Assembly (NCBI RefSeq): GCF_003634585.1
Contig: NZ_RBLG01000002.1
Span: forward strand, 496,001 to 560,000
Reading direction: 5' to 3'
DNA: 64,000 nt
Source: Gillisia mitskevichiae
GTDB taxonomy: Bacteria; Bacteroidota; Bacteroidia; Flavobacteriales; Flavobacteriaceae
This document shows, piece by piece, positions 7,404-17,502 of the stretch (its first letter is position 1; the number at the start of each line of letters is the position of its first letter). Both the position numbers and the translations under genes were made by a program. Under the pieces are notes generated by a model, which worked only from the letters and a program-made list of their open reading frames with translations, did no database searches and was not told where the DNA came from.

Positions 7404-8795
7404 TTAACTCTTTAAGATCATCACAGATTTTGCGTTTACAAATTCATGTAATCCAAATCCACCATGCTCCCTTCCAAAACCAGAATTTTTAACTCCTCCA
7501 AATGGCATATTAGGTTGTGCTAATCCGAAAGAATTTATAAACACCATTCCTGTATCAAAATATTTGCTAGCTAGTTCTACTGCTTTATCTTCATCTTTAG
7601 AGAAGATACCTCCTCCAAGGCCAAACCTACTATCATTTGCAATTCGCATTGCATCTTCGTCATCTTTAGCATGAATTAATGAAGCAACTGGTCCGAATAA
7701 TTCATCGCTGTAAGCAGGTTGTCCCGGCTTCACATTACCTAGCACGGTTGCTGGATAATAAAAACCATTTCCTTCAGGAATTTTTCCACCGCATAAGATC
7801 TCTGCTCCATTTTTCACACTTTCCTCTACTTGTTCATGCAGTTCGTCTCTTAGATCTTCCCTTGCCATTGGTCCAATATCACTACTTTCTTTTGTAGGAT
7901 CTCCATGTTTAATTGCGCTCATTTTAGATACAAAGGCTTTTTTGAATTCCTCAAAAACTTCGTCTACTACTATAAATCTTTTAGCAGCAACACAGGTTTC
8001 TCCATTATTATATGTTCTACCTTCTACACACTTCTCCACTGCTAAAGAAATATCTGCATCTGCCAAGACCATATAAGCATCATTAGATCCTAATTCCAGA
8101 ACAGATTTCTTTAAATTCTTCCCTGCAAGCTCACCAATATACTTTCCTGCTTTTGGACTCCCAGTTAAGGTCACCCCGCGAACTAAATCATTTTCTATGA
8201 TCTTATCTGAAACTTCATGAGAAATTCTAAGTACTGTAAATAGGTTTTTAGGCAATCCTGCATCCAAGAACATCTTTTCAAGAAGTAAGGCAGAACCAGT
8301 CACATTCTCGGCGTGTTTTAATAGAACACCATTTCCTGCCATTAAATTGGCAATTGCGTATCTAATAACCTGGTAAGTTGGAAAATTCCAAGGTTGAATT
8401 CCATAAATCACACCCATAGGAGAATAAGTTACAAAACCCTTTCCTCCATTAGGAAGTTCTCTTTCGTCTGCTTTTAAACTTGCTGGGGCATTAGCGGCGG
8501 TCCAATCGCAAATACCAATACAAAGATCTATTTCATCTCCCCCTTGACTTTCTAATTTCCCCATTTCTGAGGTCATTAATTTTGCCAATTCATCCTTATA
8601 TTTTCCTAAACTTTTACCTATTGCTTGTATTTGTTTCGCTCTATCTTCTGGCGTAACCAATCTCCAATCTAAAAATGCCTCATGACATTTCTTTACCGCA
8701 TCTTCCGCCTCTTTAGCCGACATCAATTCATAAGTATTCAATTTCTCTCCAGTAGCTGGATTAATTGTTTGTATATTTTCTTTTTCTGAAGACAT
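7404..8795 (-). CDS. NAD(P)-dependent aldehyde dehydrogenase, succinate-semialdehyde type
   Basis: A 463-aa aldehyde dehydrogenase with complete catalytic residues: N137 in QPWNFP, E234 in LELGSND and the nucleophile C268 in NNGETCVA. The closest pattern is the short succinate-semialdehyde dehydrogenase type (GabD/YneI-like), which oxidises succinic semialdehyde and other aliphatic aldehydes. It is monocistronic, with a terminator behind it and a 413-bp gap before it. The ALDH call is certain; the substrate is inferred. Confidence 0.88.
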   Translation of the reverse strand: MSSEKENIQTINPATGEKLNTYELMSAKEAEDAVKKCHEAFLDWRLVTPEDRAKQIQAIGKSLGKYKDELAKLMTSEMGKLESQGGDEIDLCIGICDWTAANAPASLKADERELPNGGKGFVTYSPMGVIYGIQPWNFPTYQVIRYAIANLMAGNGVLLKHAENVTGSALLLEKMFLDAGLPKNLFTVLRISHEVSDKIIENDLVRGVTLTGSPKAGKYIGELAGKNLKKSVLELGSNDAYMVLADADISLAVEKCVEGRTYNNGETCVAAKRFIVVDEVFEEFKKAFVSKMSAIKHGDPTKESSDIGPMAREDLRDELHEQVEESVKNGAEILCGGKIPEGNGFYYPATVLGNVKPGQPAYSDELFGPVASLIHAKDDEDAMRIANDSRFGLGGGIFSKDEDKAVELASKYFDTGMVFINSFGLAQPNMPFGGVKNSGFGREHGGFGLHEFVNAKSVMILKS

Positions 8796-9208
8796 TTCGT
8801 TTTATTTTAATTAAAAATTTGAAGTTTAAAAGTAAAATAATACAAAAGGAAAGGCTCTTAAATGGACGTTAAAGCTTTATAAATCAAGGATTTTTTAATA
8901 GCTATTTAACAACTGATCAAAGTTTGTAGAAGAAAAATTAATATTGAATTTTAAGGATCTTAATAGAAATAGGTTGAAGATCCAATTGATAAAAATCGAC
9001 AGCTACCTACTCTCTAGGTTAAACTGTTCAGTGGAAAAAAACCAAAAACCCAAATTCTATATCTTTATTAAATGCTATATATTCTTAATGCTATTTATAA
9101 TTCAACAATCTATAATTTAAATAAAAGGTCATAATAGTAGCGTAAAATAATGACTCCCACTTAATACCAAATAGCATCATTATTTAAAATTAAAATAATC
9201 TGACAGTT
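8796..9208. other. 413-bp AT-rich intergenic region
   Basis: No credible reading frame, RNA gene, strong hairpin or GTAAC-type palindrome is visible. It should hold the promoter of the reverse-strand aldehyde dehydrogenase and the 3' end of the TVP38 unit, but I cannot place either element. Confidence 0.5.
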
Positions 9209-9919
9209 TTAATTAGAAGTTTTTTTGTTCTTAGATTTATCCCACCAAATATAGCATCCAAATAAAATTAAACTCACCAAAGATCCCCACAACAATCCAG
9301 ATTTTAATTGGTCTGTATCCCTTCCTAAAATAGCAATAAATACAGTTAGCGGTAAAATACCTAACATTGTTGCGCCAATAAATTTCCAATATCCCATTTT
9401 TAAAACACCACCTACAAAGCTTATTGCATCATTGGAGAGGAATGGGTTGAGCCTAGTTACGATCACAGCCCAAAAACCATAACTTTCTATGAAATCTTCT
9501 ATTTTATGTTCGGTTTTTTTTCCAAGTAGTTTAGTTACCAAAGTCTGGCTAAAATATTTTCCTATAACATATCCTACTGACGATGCACAAAACACAGATA
9601 TCAAAATTACGCCACTCCCCCAATAAGGTCCATAGGCAAGAATGGAAACTATCATAAGCGCTATAGAAGGAATCACTAATAGAAACATTTGCAATACCAT
9701 AGCAATAACAATTACCAAGGGTGCGTAATATCCAAATCCTTCTACCCACTGCCTAATACGCTGATTATCATTACTGGTTAATACATTCCAAGCTTCGTTC
9801 AATGATTGTTGAAAACTAGGAATTAAAAAATAGCTAGCTAAAATAGCACCTAATAAGGCAATAGATAGATATAATGGAATTTTACTTTTCTGTGTACTTT
9901 TAGTTTTCTTATTAGCCAT
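9209..9919 (-). CDS. TVP38/TMEM64 (DedA-like) membrane protein
   Basis: A 236-aa polytopic protein: a basic N-terminus, a membrane segment near residues 15-32, then a TVP38-type core (about 65-210) with FVGGVLKMGYWKF, characteristic of the SNARE-associated/DedA fold. These proteins are linked to lipid translocation in the envelope. Its start codon overlaps the stop of the preceding gene by one base, so translation is probably coupled. Confidence 0.8.
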   Translation of the reverse strand: MANKKTKSTQKSKIPLYLSIALLGAILASYFLIPSFQQSLNEAWNVLTSNDNQRIRQWVEGFGYYAPLVIVIAMVLQMFLLVIPSIALMIVSILAYGPYWGSGVILISVFCASSVGYVIGKYFSQTLVTKLLGKKTEHKIEDFIESYGFWAVIVTRLNPFLSNDAISFVGGVLKMGYWKFIGATMLGILPLTVFIAILGRDTDQLKSGLLWGSLVSLILFGCYIWWDKSKNKKTSN

Positions 9920-10767
9920 TATTTTAATTCTATCTCTATTATGTTTGCCTCATTATCTCCAGCTTCATTGGAAATATAAAGTATTCCATTTGGACTAAAT
10001 GTTATTCCTTCCGGTTGAGCAAAATCATTTTTATCTAATTTATAAATCTTTATAATTGTTCCAGCTTTATCTAAAATTACCAATTTAGGGTTTTTACCAT
10101 CTAACACATAGTATTCTCCAGTTTGAGGATGAATTGCCATGTCTGACGGATTAAAGTTTTTATAGGCTTTCTTATTTTCATTATTAAAAACCTTATCATT
10201 CATATCTATTTTAACCATTGGTATAGCTTCCATTTTCTTTGAATTGATAGCGATTCTGTATAAACCTTTAAAATTATCTTTATTATCTCTATCTTTTGGT
10301 GCCACAATAAGATTTTGATGTTCTTTATCTATTTCAAGTGTTTCAATATTATTCTTTGAGGAAAAACCAGTCTTGAAGCTATTGGTCACTTTTCGATTAT
10401 CGAGGTAATTTAAAACTTCAAATAGTGTCCCATCACTCCTTAAAATATAGGCATCATTATTATTAATAGCGATTCCTTCGTAATCTCCACCTTCGGCAAA
10501 ATCAATTTGTTCAGTAATTTTTTCCGTTTCCAGATCATAAATGAAAATAATACCATCCTCATCTTGAACGCTCGCTATTTTACCATCCTCCAGCCAGGCT
10601 ATACCACTTACCTCCCTTAGCTCCTTTGGCAACTCCCAAATTTGTTTTATGGTATAATTTAATTTCACCTCTTTATCGTCTGCTTTACTCAATATCATAA
10701 ATCCGAATATCGCTACTAGTGCGAATACCGCGATAATTATTCCTGATGCATATTTTAGAGTTTTCAT
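9919..10767 (-). CDS. SdiA-regulated-domain (phytase-like propeller) protein
   Basis: A 282-aa protein with an N-terminal membrane anchor or signal (about residues 8-27) and beta-propeller-like repeats. It shows LREVSGIAW near the start of the domain, EGGDYEGIAI, IETLEIDKEH and a final AQPEGITFSPNGILYISNE, the pattern of the SdiA-regulated/esterase-like phytase group. It is likely periplasmic and membrane-attached. Ligand or activity is unknown. It forms a two-gene unit with TVP38. Confidence 0.75.
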   Translation of the reverse strand: MKTLKYASGIIIAVFALVAIFGFMILSKADDKEVKLNYTIKQIWELPKELREVSGIAWLEDGKIASVQDEDGIIFIYDLETEKITEQIDFAEGGDYEGIAINNNDAYILRSDGTLFEVLNYLDNRKVTNSFKTGFSSKNNIETLEIDKEHQNLIVAPKDRDNKDNFKGLYRIAINSKKMEAIPMVKIDMNDKVFNNENKKAYKNFNPSDMAIHPQTGEYYVLDGKNPKLVILDKAGTIIKIYKLDKNDFAQPEGITFSPNGILYISNEAGDNEANIIEIELK

Positions 10768-10980
10768 GATCTATTTTTTTAATTTTAAGACAATATTGCT
10801 CTTCTATCTATAATAATTAATTCCCCTTTATTTAATTTTTCGCTGAAAACATTTCTATCAATATATTCAGCATTTGTGTGTACAATTGATTACTGGAAAA
10901 TTATTTTTGATAAACAAAATTGCATCATGATTCTGTAAAGAAATTGGAAAATATATTAAATAGAAATTTTACGGGGTTTT

Positions 10981-12258
10981 CTAAGTCTTTGGAAATTGCA
11001 ATACAAAAATATGAGCACCTTTAAAATTATAGCTTAAATTTATTGAATACCTATCGGCAATAGCTTTCGCAATTGCCAATCCGAGACCTGTAGATCTTTT
11101 GTTTGAACCTGCCTTTGCGAATCGCTCAAAAAGTGAAGTTTCATCCAAAGACTTAGGATCACCAAGATTACTTATATGCCAACGATCTGGCAGAATATCA
11201 ATTTTAATAAGCTCACCTTTTTTTCCGTGTATCAAAGAATTTTTAATAAGGTTAATAAGTAAAACAATTGCAAGATCTTCATTAATCTGAAATTTCAATT
11301 CCTGATTGGAGGCGATCATAATTTTCATTTCCCTGTGTTCGGCAAGATCTTCGAAATCTGCCACTATATGTTTGGTCAATTCTGCAAAACTCACCACTTC
11401 TTCAAATTCGAATTGTTTATTTTCAATTTTAGACAATAATAAAAGGGATTTATTAAGTCGAGTAAGCCGTTCTAAATTATCTAAAACCGTAGCGATGTCT
11501 TGAGAATGACTTTCAGTAAGATCGTTTTTCTCTAGCAACAACTCCAGCTTATTAATACTTATGGCAAGTGGTGTTTGTAATTCGTGAGAAGCATTTTCTA
11601 TAAACTGCTTCTGTGCGATGTATGTATTTGTAGATTTTTGTGTTAACTTTTCTACTGTAGAATTTAGTAAATTAAACTCTTCAATAGGACTTTCTTGGAT
11701 CACTATAGATTCTCCTTTTTCAATTTTAAATTTTCGAAGCTGTTCGATGAGAAAATAAAAAGGTTTCCATATTCTTTTAAGTAAAAGGTTATTCAAAAAC
11801 AATATACTGGCTAAAAGAATTAGGTATAAACCAATAATATATGCCGCCAGATCATGTACGAGATCATCCTCCTCTACCATAGAGGTAATTATTTTTAATT
11901 TATAATACTCGTCCCCATAGATCGCTGCACTTTCATATACTCGAACTGGCTCAAAATCTTTTTCATTGAGCATATACATTAAAGTGTCCCGATAACTTTC
12001 TTTAAAATTCTGATAGTTTTCCTTAGAAATGGGAGTGAAATTATAGATGTGTTTTTTAAACTCAGGATCATCTTGAGAAAGAATGCTAGGATCTTCTGCA
12101 GCTCGTTCTACCATTAAAAACTTTTGATTTTCCAAGCCATCGTCTAAACTATCATATATCTCCTCGAGCATTGCGTAATAAAACAATATTGCCCACACAG
12201 ATATTAGTAACAATAGTAAGAAAGCTAGATATCTAGAAGTATAATTAAGTAATTTCAT
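10981..12258 (-). CDS. sensor histidine kinase
   Basis: A 425-aa membrane kinase: transmembrane segments near residues 10-30 and 138-158 flank a periplasmic sensor loop of about 105 residues. A HAMP-like linker, a HisKA domain with H225 (NASHELQTPL) and a HATPase domain with N-box (NLIKNSLIHG) and G-box (GLGLAIAKAIA) follow. It overlaps the response regulator by one base and is its cognate partner. Its order, behind the regulator, resembles the PmrAB/QseBC type. The stimulus is unknown. A PepSY-like secreted protein is encoded just upstream of the pair. Confidence 0.92.
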   Translation of the reverse strand: MKLLNYTSRYLAFLLLLLISVWAILFYYAMLEEIYDSLDDGLENQKFLMVERAAEDPSILSQDDPEFKKHIYNFTPISKENYQNFKESYRDTLMYMLNEKDFEPVRVYESAAIYGDEYYKLKIITSMVEEDDLVHDLAAYIIGLYLILLASILFLNNLLLKRIWKPFYFLIEQLRKFKIEKGESIVIQESPIEEFNLLNSTVEKLTQKSTNTYIAQKQFIENASHELQTPLAISINKLELLLEKNDLTESHSQDIATVLDNLERLTRLNKSLLLLSKIENKQFEFEEVVSFAELTKHIVADFEDLAEHREMKIMIASNQELKFQINEDLAIVLLINLIKNSLIHGKKGELIKIDILPDRWHISNLGDPKSLDETSLFERFAKAGSNKRSTGLGLAIAKAIADRYSINLSYNFKGAHIFVLQFPKT

Positions 12259-12929
12259 TAGCTAATTTGCAGTTTATAACCAACCCCATAAACAGCTTCT
12301 ACATTGATAGTTGCATTTTCCAGTTTTTTTCTCAGGTTTTTCATTTGAGAGTAAATAAAATCGAAACTATCTGCTTGGTCTATATGGTCTCCCCATACAT
12401 GTTCTGCAAGAGCTGCTTTGGTTACCAATCTGGTTTTATTGGTTATTAGATACATTAGAATATCATATTCCTTTCGATTAAAAACTATTTCTTCCCCCTC
12501 AATTTGTACAGATCTACTTTCTAGATTGATCAATACATTCCCAATTTCAACGATCTTGTTCCCTTCAAAATTACGACGTCTCATTACTGCCTTTACACGC
12601 GCATGTAGCTCTGCCATATGAAATGGTTTGGGCAAATAATCGTCTGCACCCAAGTCAAGTCCATTTAATCTATCATCCAGAGAATCTTTTGCAGAAACAA
12701 TTATCACCCCTCCAGTTTTATTCATTTTTTTCAATTGTTTCAGCAGCTCTAATCCATTGCCATCTGGCAAACCTATATCGAGCAAAATGCAATCATAATT
12801 GTAAACTCCTATCCTTTCTAATGCCGACTTAAAATTGGAAACAGCTTCCACATTGTAATGCTCTTTTTCAAGACTTTGGCGCATATTTTCAAGCATTTGC
12901 GGTTCATCTTCGACGATTAGAATTTTCAT
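12258..12929 (-). CDS. OmpR/PhoB-family response regulator
   Basis: A 223-aa regulator: receiver domain with acidic residues E7/D8, phospho-acceptor D51 (LLDIGLPDG), a switch serine in VSAKD and a conserved lysine in KPF, then an OmpR-type winged helix (about 130-222) ending VYGVGYKL. It is encoded first in the pair with the kinase. Divergent transcription with the PepSY-like gene at 13156 suggests that gene is a target. Confidence 0.93.
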   Translation of the reverse strand: MKILIVEDEPQMLENMRQSLEKEHYNVEAVSNFKSALERIGVYNYDCILLDIGLPDGNGLELLKQLKKMNKTGGVIIVSAKDSLDDRLNGLDLGADDYLPKPFHMAELHARVKAVMRRRNFEGNKIVEIGNVLINLESRSVQIEGEEIVFNRKEYDILMYLITNKTRLVTKAALAEHVWGDHIDQADSFDFIYSQMKNLRKKLENATINVEAVYGVGYKLQIS

Positions 12930-13155
12930 GTTAACTAATTATTTTTACAATAATATAATAGAAATCTATAAACATTCTGGAATTTGTAATTATTTCAGAA
13001 ATATAAATAGAACGAATGTTTAATAAGATCTGAAATGAAATCTTATTAATTTTTATAAAACTGAAATTGACAATACTTTAACATTGCTCATGCTTACATT
13101 CCCTTTTCTTTCCAGATTTGGTTCATTGCTTTGTATAAATTAAAAAACATACGAA

Positions 13156-13584
13156 ATGAAAAATTTAAAGATCGCCGTATTTGCTTTATTCGCGACGGCA
13201 GCATTAAGCGCACAGGAAATAGCAATTGATAAAGTTCCAGCTAATTTAAACAGCAACTTTCAAAAGGAATATGCCAATGCTACAGATATAGAATGGGAAC
13301 TGGATAAAGGAAATTACAAAGTAGAATTTGATCTTGACAAAATGGAAAAAGAGATCTGGTATTCTAAAAATGGGGAAGTTTTAAAAACCGAAATGGAGGT
13401 TGCTATAGAAGATATACCTACTGCGGTTGCAGCAACTATTAAAAATAATTATCCAAATTATGATATTGACGAAATAGAGCTAACTGAGGAGAATGGTAAA
13501 AAGATTTATGAAGTAGAATTAGAAAAATGGTTTAATGATGATGTGAAAATGCTTATTGCAGCAGATGGCAGCATTATTAAATAA
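13156..13584 (+). CDS. secreted PepSY-like (BLIP-like) protein
   Basis: A 142-aa protein with a signal peptide (residues 1-19, ending LSAQ). The mature part has two related segments, each about 60 residues with a YANATDIEWE / NYPNYDIDEIEL type core. This is the plan of Bacteroidota DUF2874 'PepSY-like' proteins related in fold to beta-lactamase inhibitor protein. It is acidic and likely periplasmic. It lies divergent from a two-component system, as such proteins often do, and could be an accessory or target of the sensor. The function is unproven. Confidence 0.78.
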   Translation: MKNLKIAVFALFATAALSAQEIAIDKVPANLNSNFQKEYANATDIEWELDKGNYKVEFDLDKMEKEIWYSKNGEVLKTEMEVAIEDIPTAVAATIKNNYPNYDIDEIELTEENGKKIYEVELEKWFNDDVKMLIAADGSIIK

Positions 13585-13613
13585 GAATTTTAGTTAGGAT
13601 TGATGATGGTTGA

Positions 13614-13650
13614 AGAGGGCTGGAAAAAATTTCCAGCTCTCTTTTTTTTT
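13614..13650 (+). terminator. intrinsic terminator after the PepSY-like gene
   Basis: A 13-bp stem with one G-T wobble (AGAGGGCTGGAAA with TTTCCAGCTCTCT), a 3-nt loop and a run of nine T. It lies about 30 bp after the stop. The remaining 250 bp up to 13905 are AT-rich and show nothing I can name. Confidence 0.92.
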
Positions 13651-13904
13651 ATAAAAATATAATTATTCAAATACGATAAAGTGCTTATATCTAATTATTT
13701 AAAAACAGGAACCTTAAATAAAATAGTCTTTAACAAGGATAAACGGCTATGATATTTATTAATATAAAGTTTAAAACACATGTTTTACATTAGATAAAAT
13801 TAGAACTCTAGGTTATTCAGCGAAATGAATTATTTAAAATTGAATAAAGTTAATAGCTTTGGAAAGAAATTAGAAAAAGCCAACTCTTTTAAAAAGCATC
13901 AAGT

Positions 13905-15017
13905 ATGAAAGATTTTTTAATAACGTACAAACCAGACATTATATGGATTTTGGGAGTTGCTGCAGTAGTTTCTGTATTGCATTTACTTACAAATTTAGTT
14001 TACAAATGGCTTCTAAGAAAGGAAAAAGAGCAATTCCCAGAAGAACAACCTAATCCAATAATTATTATTAAACGGTTGCTTAACGCTCTGTGGTTAGTTC
14101 TTGGTGTTATAGCAATTAGTGCAGCTTTTGTAGATCAAGATAAGGAAGCAATGGTAAGAGCAAATTTTAGACTGGTACTATACCTTGGCTTTTTAGCTGT
14201 GTTTACAATTGTTGCGGCAACATCCACAAATATGTGGTTCAAAAAAAGTATCCTAAAGAAAATTCAGCATCAATATGATCCTACAAGTTTTAAGTTTTTA
14301 AGATATGTGGCTGTATTTGCAATATATTTTATGGGAGTATTATTTGGGATCATGGCTTTTCCCTCTCTAAGAGGCGTAGCTCAAACAGCTCTTGGAGGTG
14401 CAGGAGTTATTGCCATAGTAATTGGAGTAGCATCTCAAGAGGCATTGGCTAATTTAGTAGGTGGTGTATTTATTATTTCATTTAAACCATTTAGAGTAGG
14501 AGATTTAATTAAGGTGACAGATGCGATGGTAGGAAATGTGACCGATATTACCCTACGACATACTGTTATTAGAAATTTTGAAAATAAGATGATAGTAATT
14601 CCAAATTCTATCATTAATAAAGAAAAGCTTATAAATTATAATCTTGGTGAACTTAAATGTTGCGAACGTATAGAAATTGGGATATCCTACGATAGCGATA
14701 TAGATTTGGCGAAAAAAATAATGCAAGAAGAATGTGAAGCGCATCCTCTTATCTACGATAATAGGTCTCTTTATGAAAAGGAAAGTGACAGCCCAATAGT
14801 TAAAACCGCAGTTGTTTCTTTAAATGATTTCTCTATTACAATTCGCGCCTGGGCTTGGGGAAAAACTTTTAATGATTGCTTTGAACTTAAAATATCTGTG
14901 TTAGAGAGTATCAAGAAAAGATTTGACAAAGAGGATATAGAAATTCCTTATCCATACAGAACTATTGTGATGAAAGAAAAGAAAGTTAACAGGAGTGAGA
15001 AAATTAAAGAGAGTTAG
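13905..15017 (+). CDS. MscS-family mechanosensitive channel
   Basis: A 370-aa protein with hydrophobic segments near residues 12-32, 55-75, 85-105 and 128-148. The MscS pore helix follows (ALGGAGVIAIVIGVASQEALANL region, about 162-186), then the beta domain (FKPFRVGDLIKV, VTDITLRHTVIRNFEN, VIPNS) and a mixed C-terminal domain. It acts as an inner-membrane tension or osmotic release channel. It is 61 bp upstream of a histidine kinase and likely co-transcribed with it. Confidence 0.9.
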   Translation: MKDFLITYKPDIIWILGVAAVVSVLHLLTNLVYKWLLRKEKEQFPEEQPNPIIIIKRLLNALWLVLGVIAISAAFVDQDKEAMVRANFRLVLYLGFLAVFTIVAATSTNMWFKKSILKKIQHQYDPTSFKFLRYVAVFAIYFMGVLFGIMAFPSLRGVAQTALGGAGVIAIVIGVASQEALANLVGGVFIISFKPFRVGDLIKVTDAMVGNVTDITLRHTVIRNFENKMIVIPNSIINKEKLINYNLGELKCCERIEIGISYDSDIDLAKKIMQEECEAHPLIYDNRSLYEKESDSPIVKTAVVSLNDFSITIRAWAWGKTFNDCFELKISVLESIKKRFDKEDIEIPYPYRTIVMKEKKVNRSEKIKES

Positions 15018-15078
15018 TTGGATATCTTAAATATTCAATTTTATAAAATCTTTCAAACCACTAGGAACACAATTGTAA

Positions 15079-16158
15079 ATGAAAAATACTGAAAAAGCAC
15101 TTAAAGAACGTATCAAAGAGCTTACATGTCTTTATGAAGTGTCTTCGATTATAGTGAACGCCGATGTAGATGAGATGCAAGAAACATTAAAGGCTATAGC
15201 TTTCAGTTTAAAGAAAGGATTTCAATATCCTAAGCATACAGAGATCGCTATTAAAACCTCCATAAACTCCATTGAAACTGGGGCTGGCAATGAAACATTA
15301 AATTTATCATCCGAGATCAGGGTTTTCAATAAAACCAATGGAGCTATTGTGGCATCTTTAAAAGACGATAAAAGTTCATTTTTAAAGGAAGAGAAACAAT
15401 TATTAGATAGTGTTGCCTTAAAAATTGGGAATCTTCTTGAACGTTTAGAAATCCAGCAAAATGAAACTTCTTTGAAAAGACAGATGGAACGCACAGATCG
15501 TCTTTCAATATTGGGAGAAATAACCGCTGGAATCTCCCACGAACTCAACACCCCGCTAGCTAATATTCTTGGTTTTGCAGAATTACTTAAAGCAGATCTC
15601 TCTAAAGATAAACGACTTTCAGAAGATTTGGATAAGATCATCCAAAATGCCATTTTCTCTAGAGAAGTGGTAAAAAAACTGATGTTCTTTGCCTGTGAAA
15701 TGCCACAAGAAATGCAACAAGTGAATATCGTACCAAGTATAAAAAATGCTGTTGCGCTATTAGACGCCTCCTTTAAAAAAGCCGAAGTAAAATATATTGT
15801 CAAAATTGAGGAGGAGGAACTTTATTTACGAGCAGATACCATCCAGTTAACTCAAATTATTTTTAATTTAATTATCAACGCGATATACTTTTCACCTAAA
15901 AATGGCTTGATCATAATTGAAGCTTTGCAATCTACAAAGGAGATCATTTTTAAGATCTCAGACGAAGGTACTGGCTTGCCAGAAGGAGCAATGGATAAAA
16001 TTTTTCAACCCTTCTTTACCACTAAGCCCACAGGAGATGGCTCTGGCTTAGGTTTAAGTGTTGTACATGGAATTATTGCAAGTCACGGCGGATCTATAAG
16101 AGCAGAAAATAATCCAAAAAATGGCGCGACGTTTACAGTAAGACTTCCTAAAACTTGA
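15079..16158 (+). CDS. soluble sensor histidine kinase, GAF-like N-terminus
   Basis: A 359-aa kinase with no membrane segment. An N-terminal alpha/beta sensor region (about 1-125) begins with ALKERIKELTCLYEVSSI, typical of GAF-linked kinases. HisKA with H154 (SHELNTPLANILG) and a HATPase domain with NLIINAI, DEGTGLPEG and GDGSGLGLS follow. It is the partner of the sigma-54 activator 15 bp downstream, an NtrBC-like arrangement. The N-terminal region would sense a cytoplasmic signal, possibly relating to nitrogen or stress given the target operon. Confidence 0.92.
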   Translation: MKNTEKALKERIKELTCLYEVSSIIVNADVDEMQETLKAIAFSLKKGFQYPKHTEIAIKTSINSIETGAGNETLNLSSEIRVFNKTNGAIVASLKDDKSSFLKEEKQLLDSVALKIGNLLERLEIQQNETSLKRQMERTDRLSILGEITAGISHELNTPLANILGFAELLKADLSKDKRLSEDLDKIIQNAIFSREVVKKLMFFACEMPQEMQQVNIVPSIKNAVALLDASFKKAEVKYIVKIEEEELYLRADTIQLTQIIFNLIINAIYFSPKNGLIIIEALQSTKEIIFKISDEGTGLPEGAMDKIFQPFFTTKPTGDGSGLGLSVVHGIIASHGGSIRAENNPKNGATFTVRLPKT

Positions 16159-16173
16159 TTAATTTAGTGGGCT

Positions 16174-17502
16174 ATGCAACTTAAAAAAGAAAATATATTA
16201 ATTGTAGATGATGATATCAATATTCGAGAGTTATTGCAACGTCACCTACAGTCCTGGAATTATCATACTTACAAAGCTGTTTCGGTAAAAGAAGCGGTGG
16301 GAATTTTACGCGACACTAAAATAGATTTGCTTATAACAGATTTAAGAATGCCCGAGATTGATGGCTCCGAACTTATAAAATTTGTTTCAGAACATTATCC
16401 AAAATTACCCAAACTTGTAATTACAGGATATCCATCAGTGCAAGATTCACTATCTGCGATTAAATCTGGAGTGGTAGATTATTTGACAAAACCCTTTACT
16501 AAGGCTGAGTTAGAACAAGCCATCAACAAATCTGTAGATGGAAAAACAGATGTTGTTACTTCTCTTTCAAAAGCAGAAAATCTTAAGGACAGCACCTATG
16601 GAGAAATTATTGGGAATTCAGAAAAGATCCATGATGTAATTCAAATTATAGAACGTGTAAAAGATAATAAAGCTACTATTTTTATTAAGGGAGAAAGTGG
16701 AACTGGAAAAGAATTGGTTGCAAGAGCAATACATTATCAAGGCAAATTCTCCAGAGCTCCTTTTATCACAGTAAATTGTGGCGGAATTCCCGAAAATTTA
16801 TTAGAAGCAGAACTGTTTGGTTATACTAAAGGTGCCTTTACGGGAGCCGAAAAAAACAGAGATGGATTTTTTCAGGCAGCAAATGGAGGTACTATATTTT
16901 TAGATGAAATAGGAAATGCATCCACCGCTGTGCAATCACGCTTACTAAGAGTATTACAGGAAAAAGAAGTTGTTAAGGTTGGCGCACAAAAAGCAGAGAA
17001 AATAGATATACGCATTATTGCTGCTACAAACAGCGATCTAAAGGAGATGATAAAGAAAGAAACTTTTAGGGAAGATCTTTATTATCGTCTTACTGTGGTA
17101 GAGATAGATGTAGCACCATTAAGGGAACGAAAAGAAGATATTTTATTATTGGTAGAAAAATTTCTCTTTAAATATGGCGTAGAGTATAAGGATCGTTTTA
17201 TAAAGATAAGTCCAGAAGCTTCGGCTATTTTAGAACGTTATGACTGGCCGGGAAACATTCGTGAATTGGAAAATGTAATTCAGCGTGCTGTAATTATGTG
17301 CGATAAAATAGTGGATGTAGAGAATTTACCAGACTCATTAAAATATAGTATTCAGTTCCCAGATAATGAATTGCTCCCTTTAAAAGACATGGAGAAGTTA
17401 TACATACAAAAAGTACTTAATGCTACGAATAATAATAAAACTAAAGCTGCAGAGATCTTGGGAATTGATCGTAAAACGATAAGAATGAAATTAGAAGATT
17501 AA
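16174..17502 (+). CDS. NtrC-family sigma-54-dependent response regulator
   Basis: A 442-aa activator: receiver domain with phospho-acceptor D56 (LLITDLRMP), an AAA+ domain with Walker A GESGTGKE, the sigma-54 contact loop GAFTGA, Walker B GGTIFLDEIG and the arginine-finger region, then a Fis-type HTH at the very C-terminus (KTKAAEILGIDRKTIRMKL). It would open promoters bound by RpoN holoenzyme. A -24/-12 promoter and an upstream inverted repeat lie 0.5 kb downstream, before a seven-gene operon, its probable target. Its last 4 bases overlap the convergent gene at 17499. Confidence 0.95.
   Translation: MQLKKENILIVDDDINIRELLQRHLQSWNYHTYKAVSVKEAVGILRDTKIDLLITDLRMPEIDGSELIKFVSEHYPKLPKLVITGYPSVQDSLSAIKSGVVDYLTKPFTKAELEQAINKSVDGKTDVVTSLSKAENLKDSTYGEIIGNSEKIHDVIQIIERVKDNKATIFIKGESGTGKELVARAIHYQGKFSRAPFITVNCGGIPENLLEAELFGYTKGAFTGAEKNRDGFFQAANGGTIFLDEIGNASTAVQSRLLRVLQEKEVVKVGAQKAEKIDIRIIAATNSDLKEMIKKETFREDLYYRLTVVEIDVAPLRERKEDILLLVEKFLFKYGVEYKDRFIKISPEASAILERYDWPGNIRELENVIQRAVIMCDKIVDVENLPDSLKYSIQFPDNELLPLKDMEKLYIQKVLNATNNNKTKAAEILGIDRKTIRMKLED

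Noticed and set aside
15222-15803. A 193-codon frame on the reverse strand inside the histidine kinase gene
   Set aside because: It is antisense to clear HisKA/HATPase coding, Ser-rich, has no recognisable motif and no promoter of its own.
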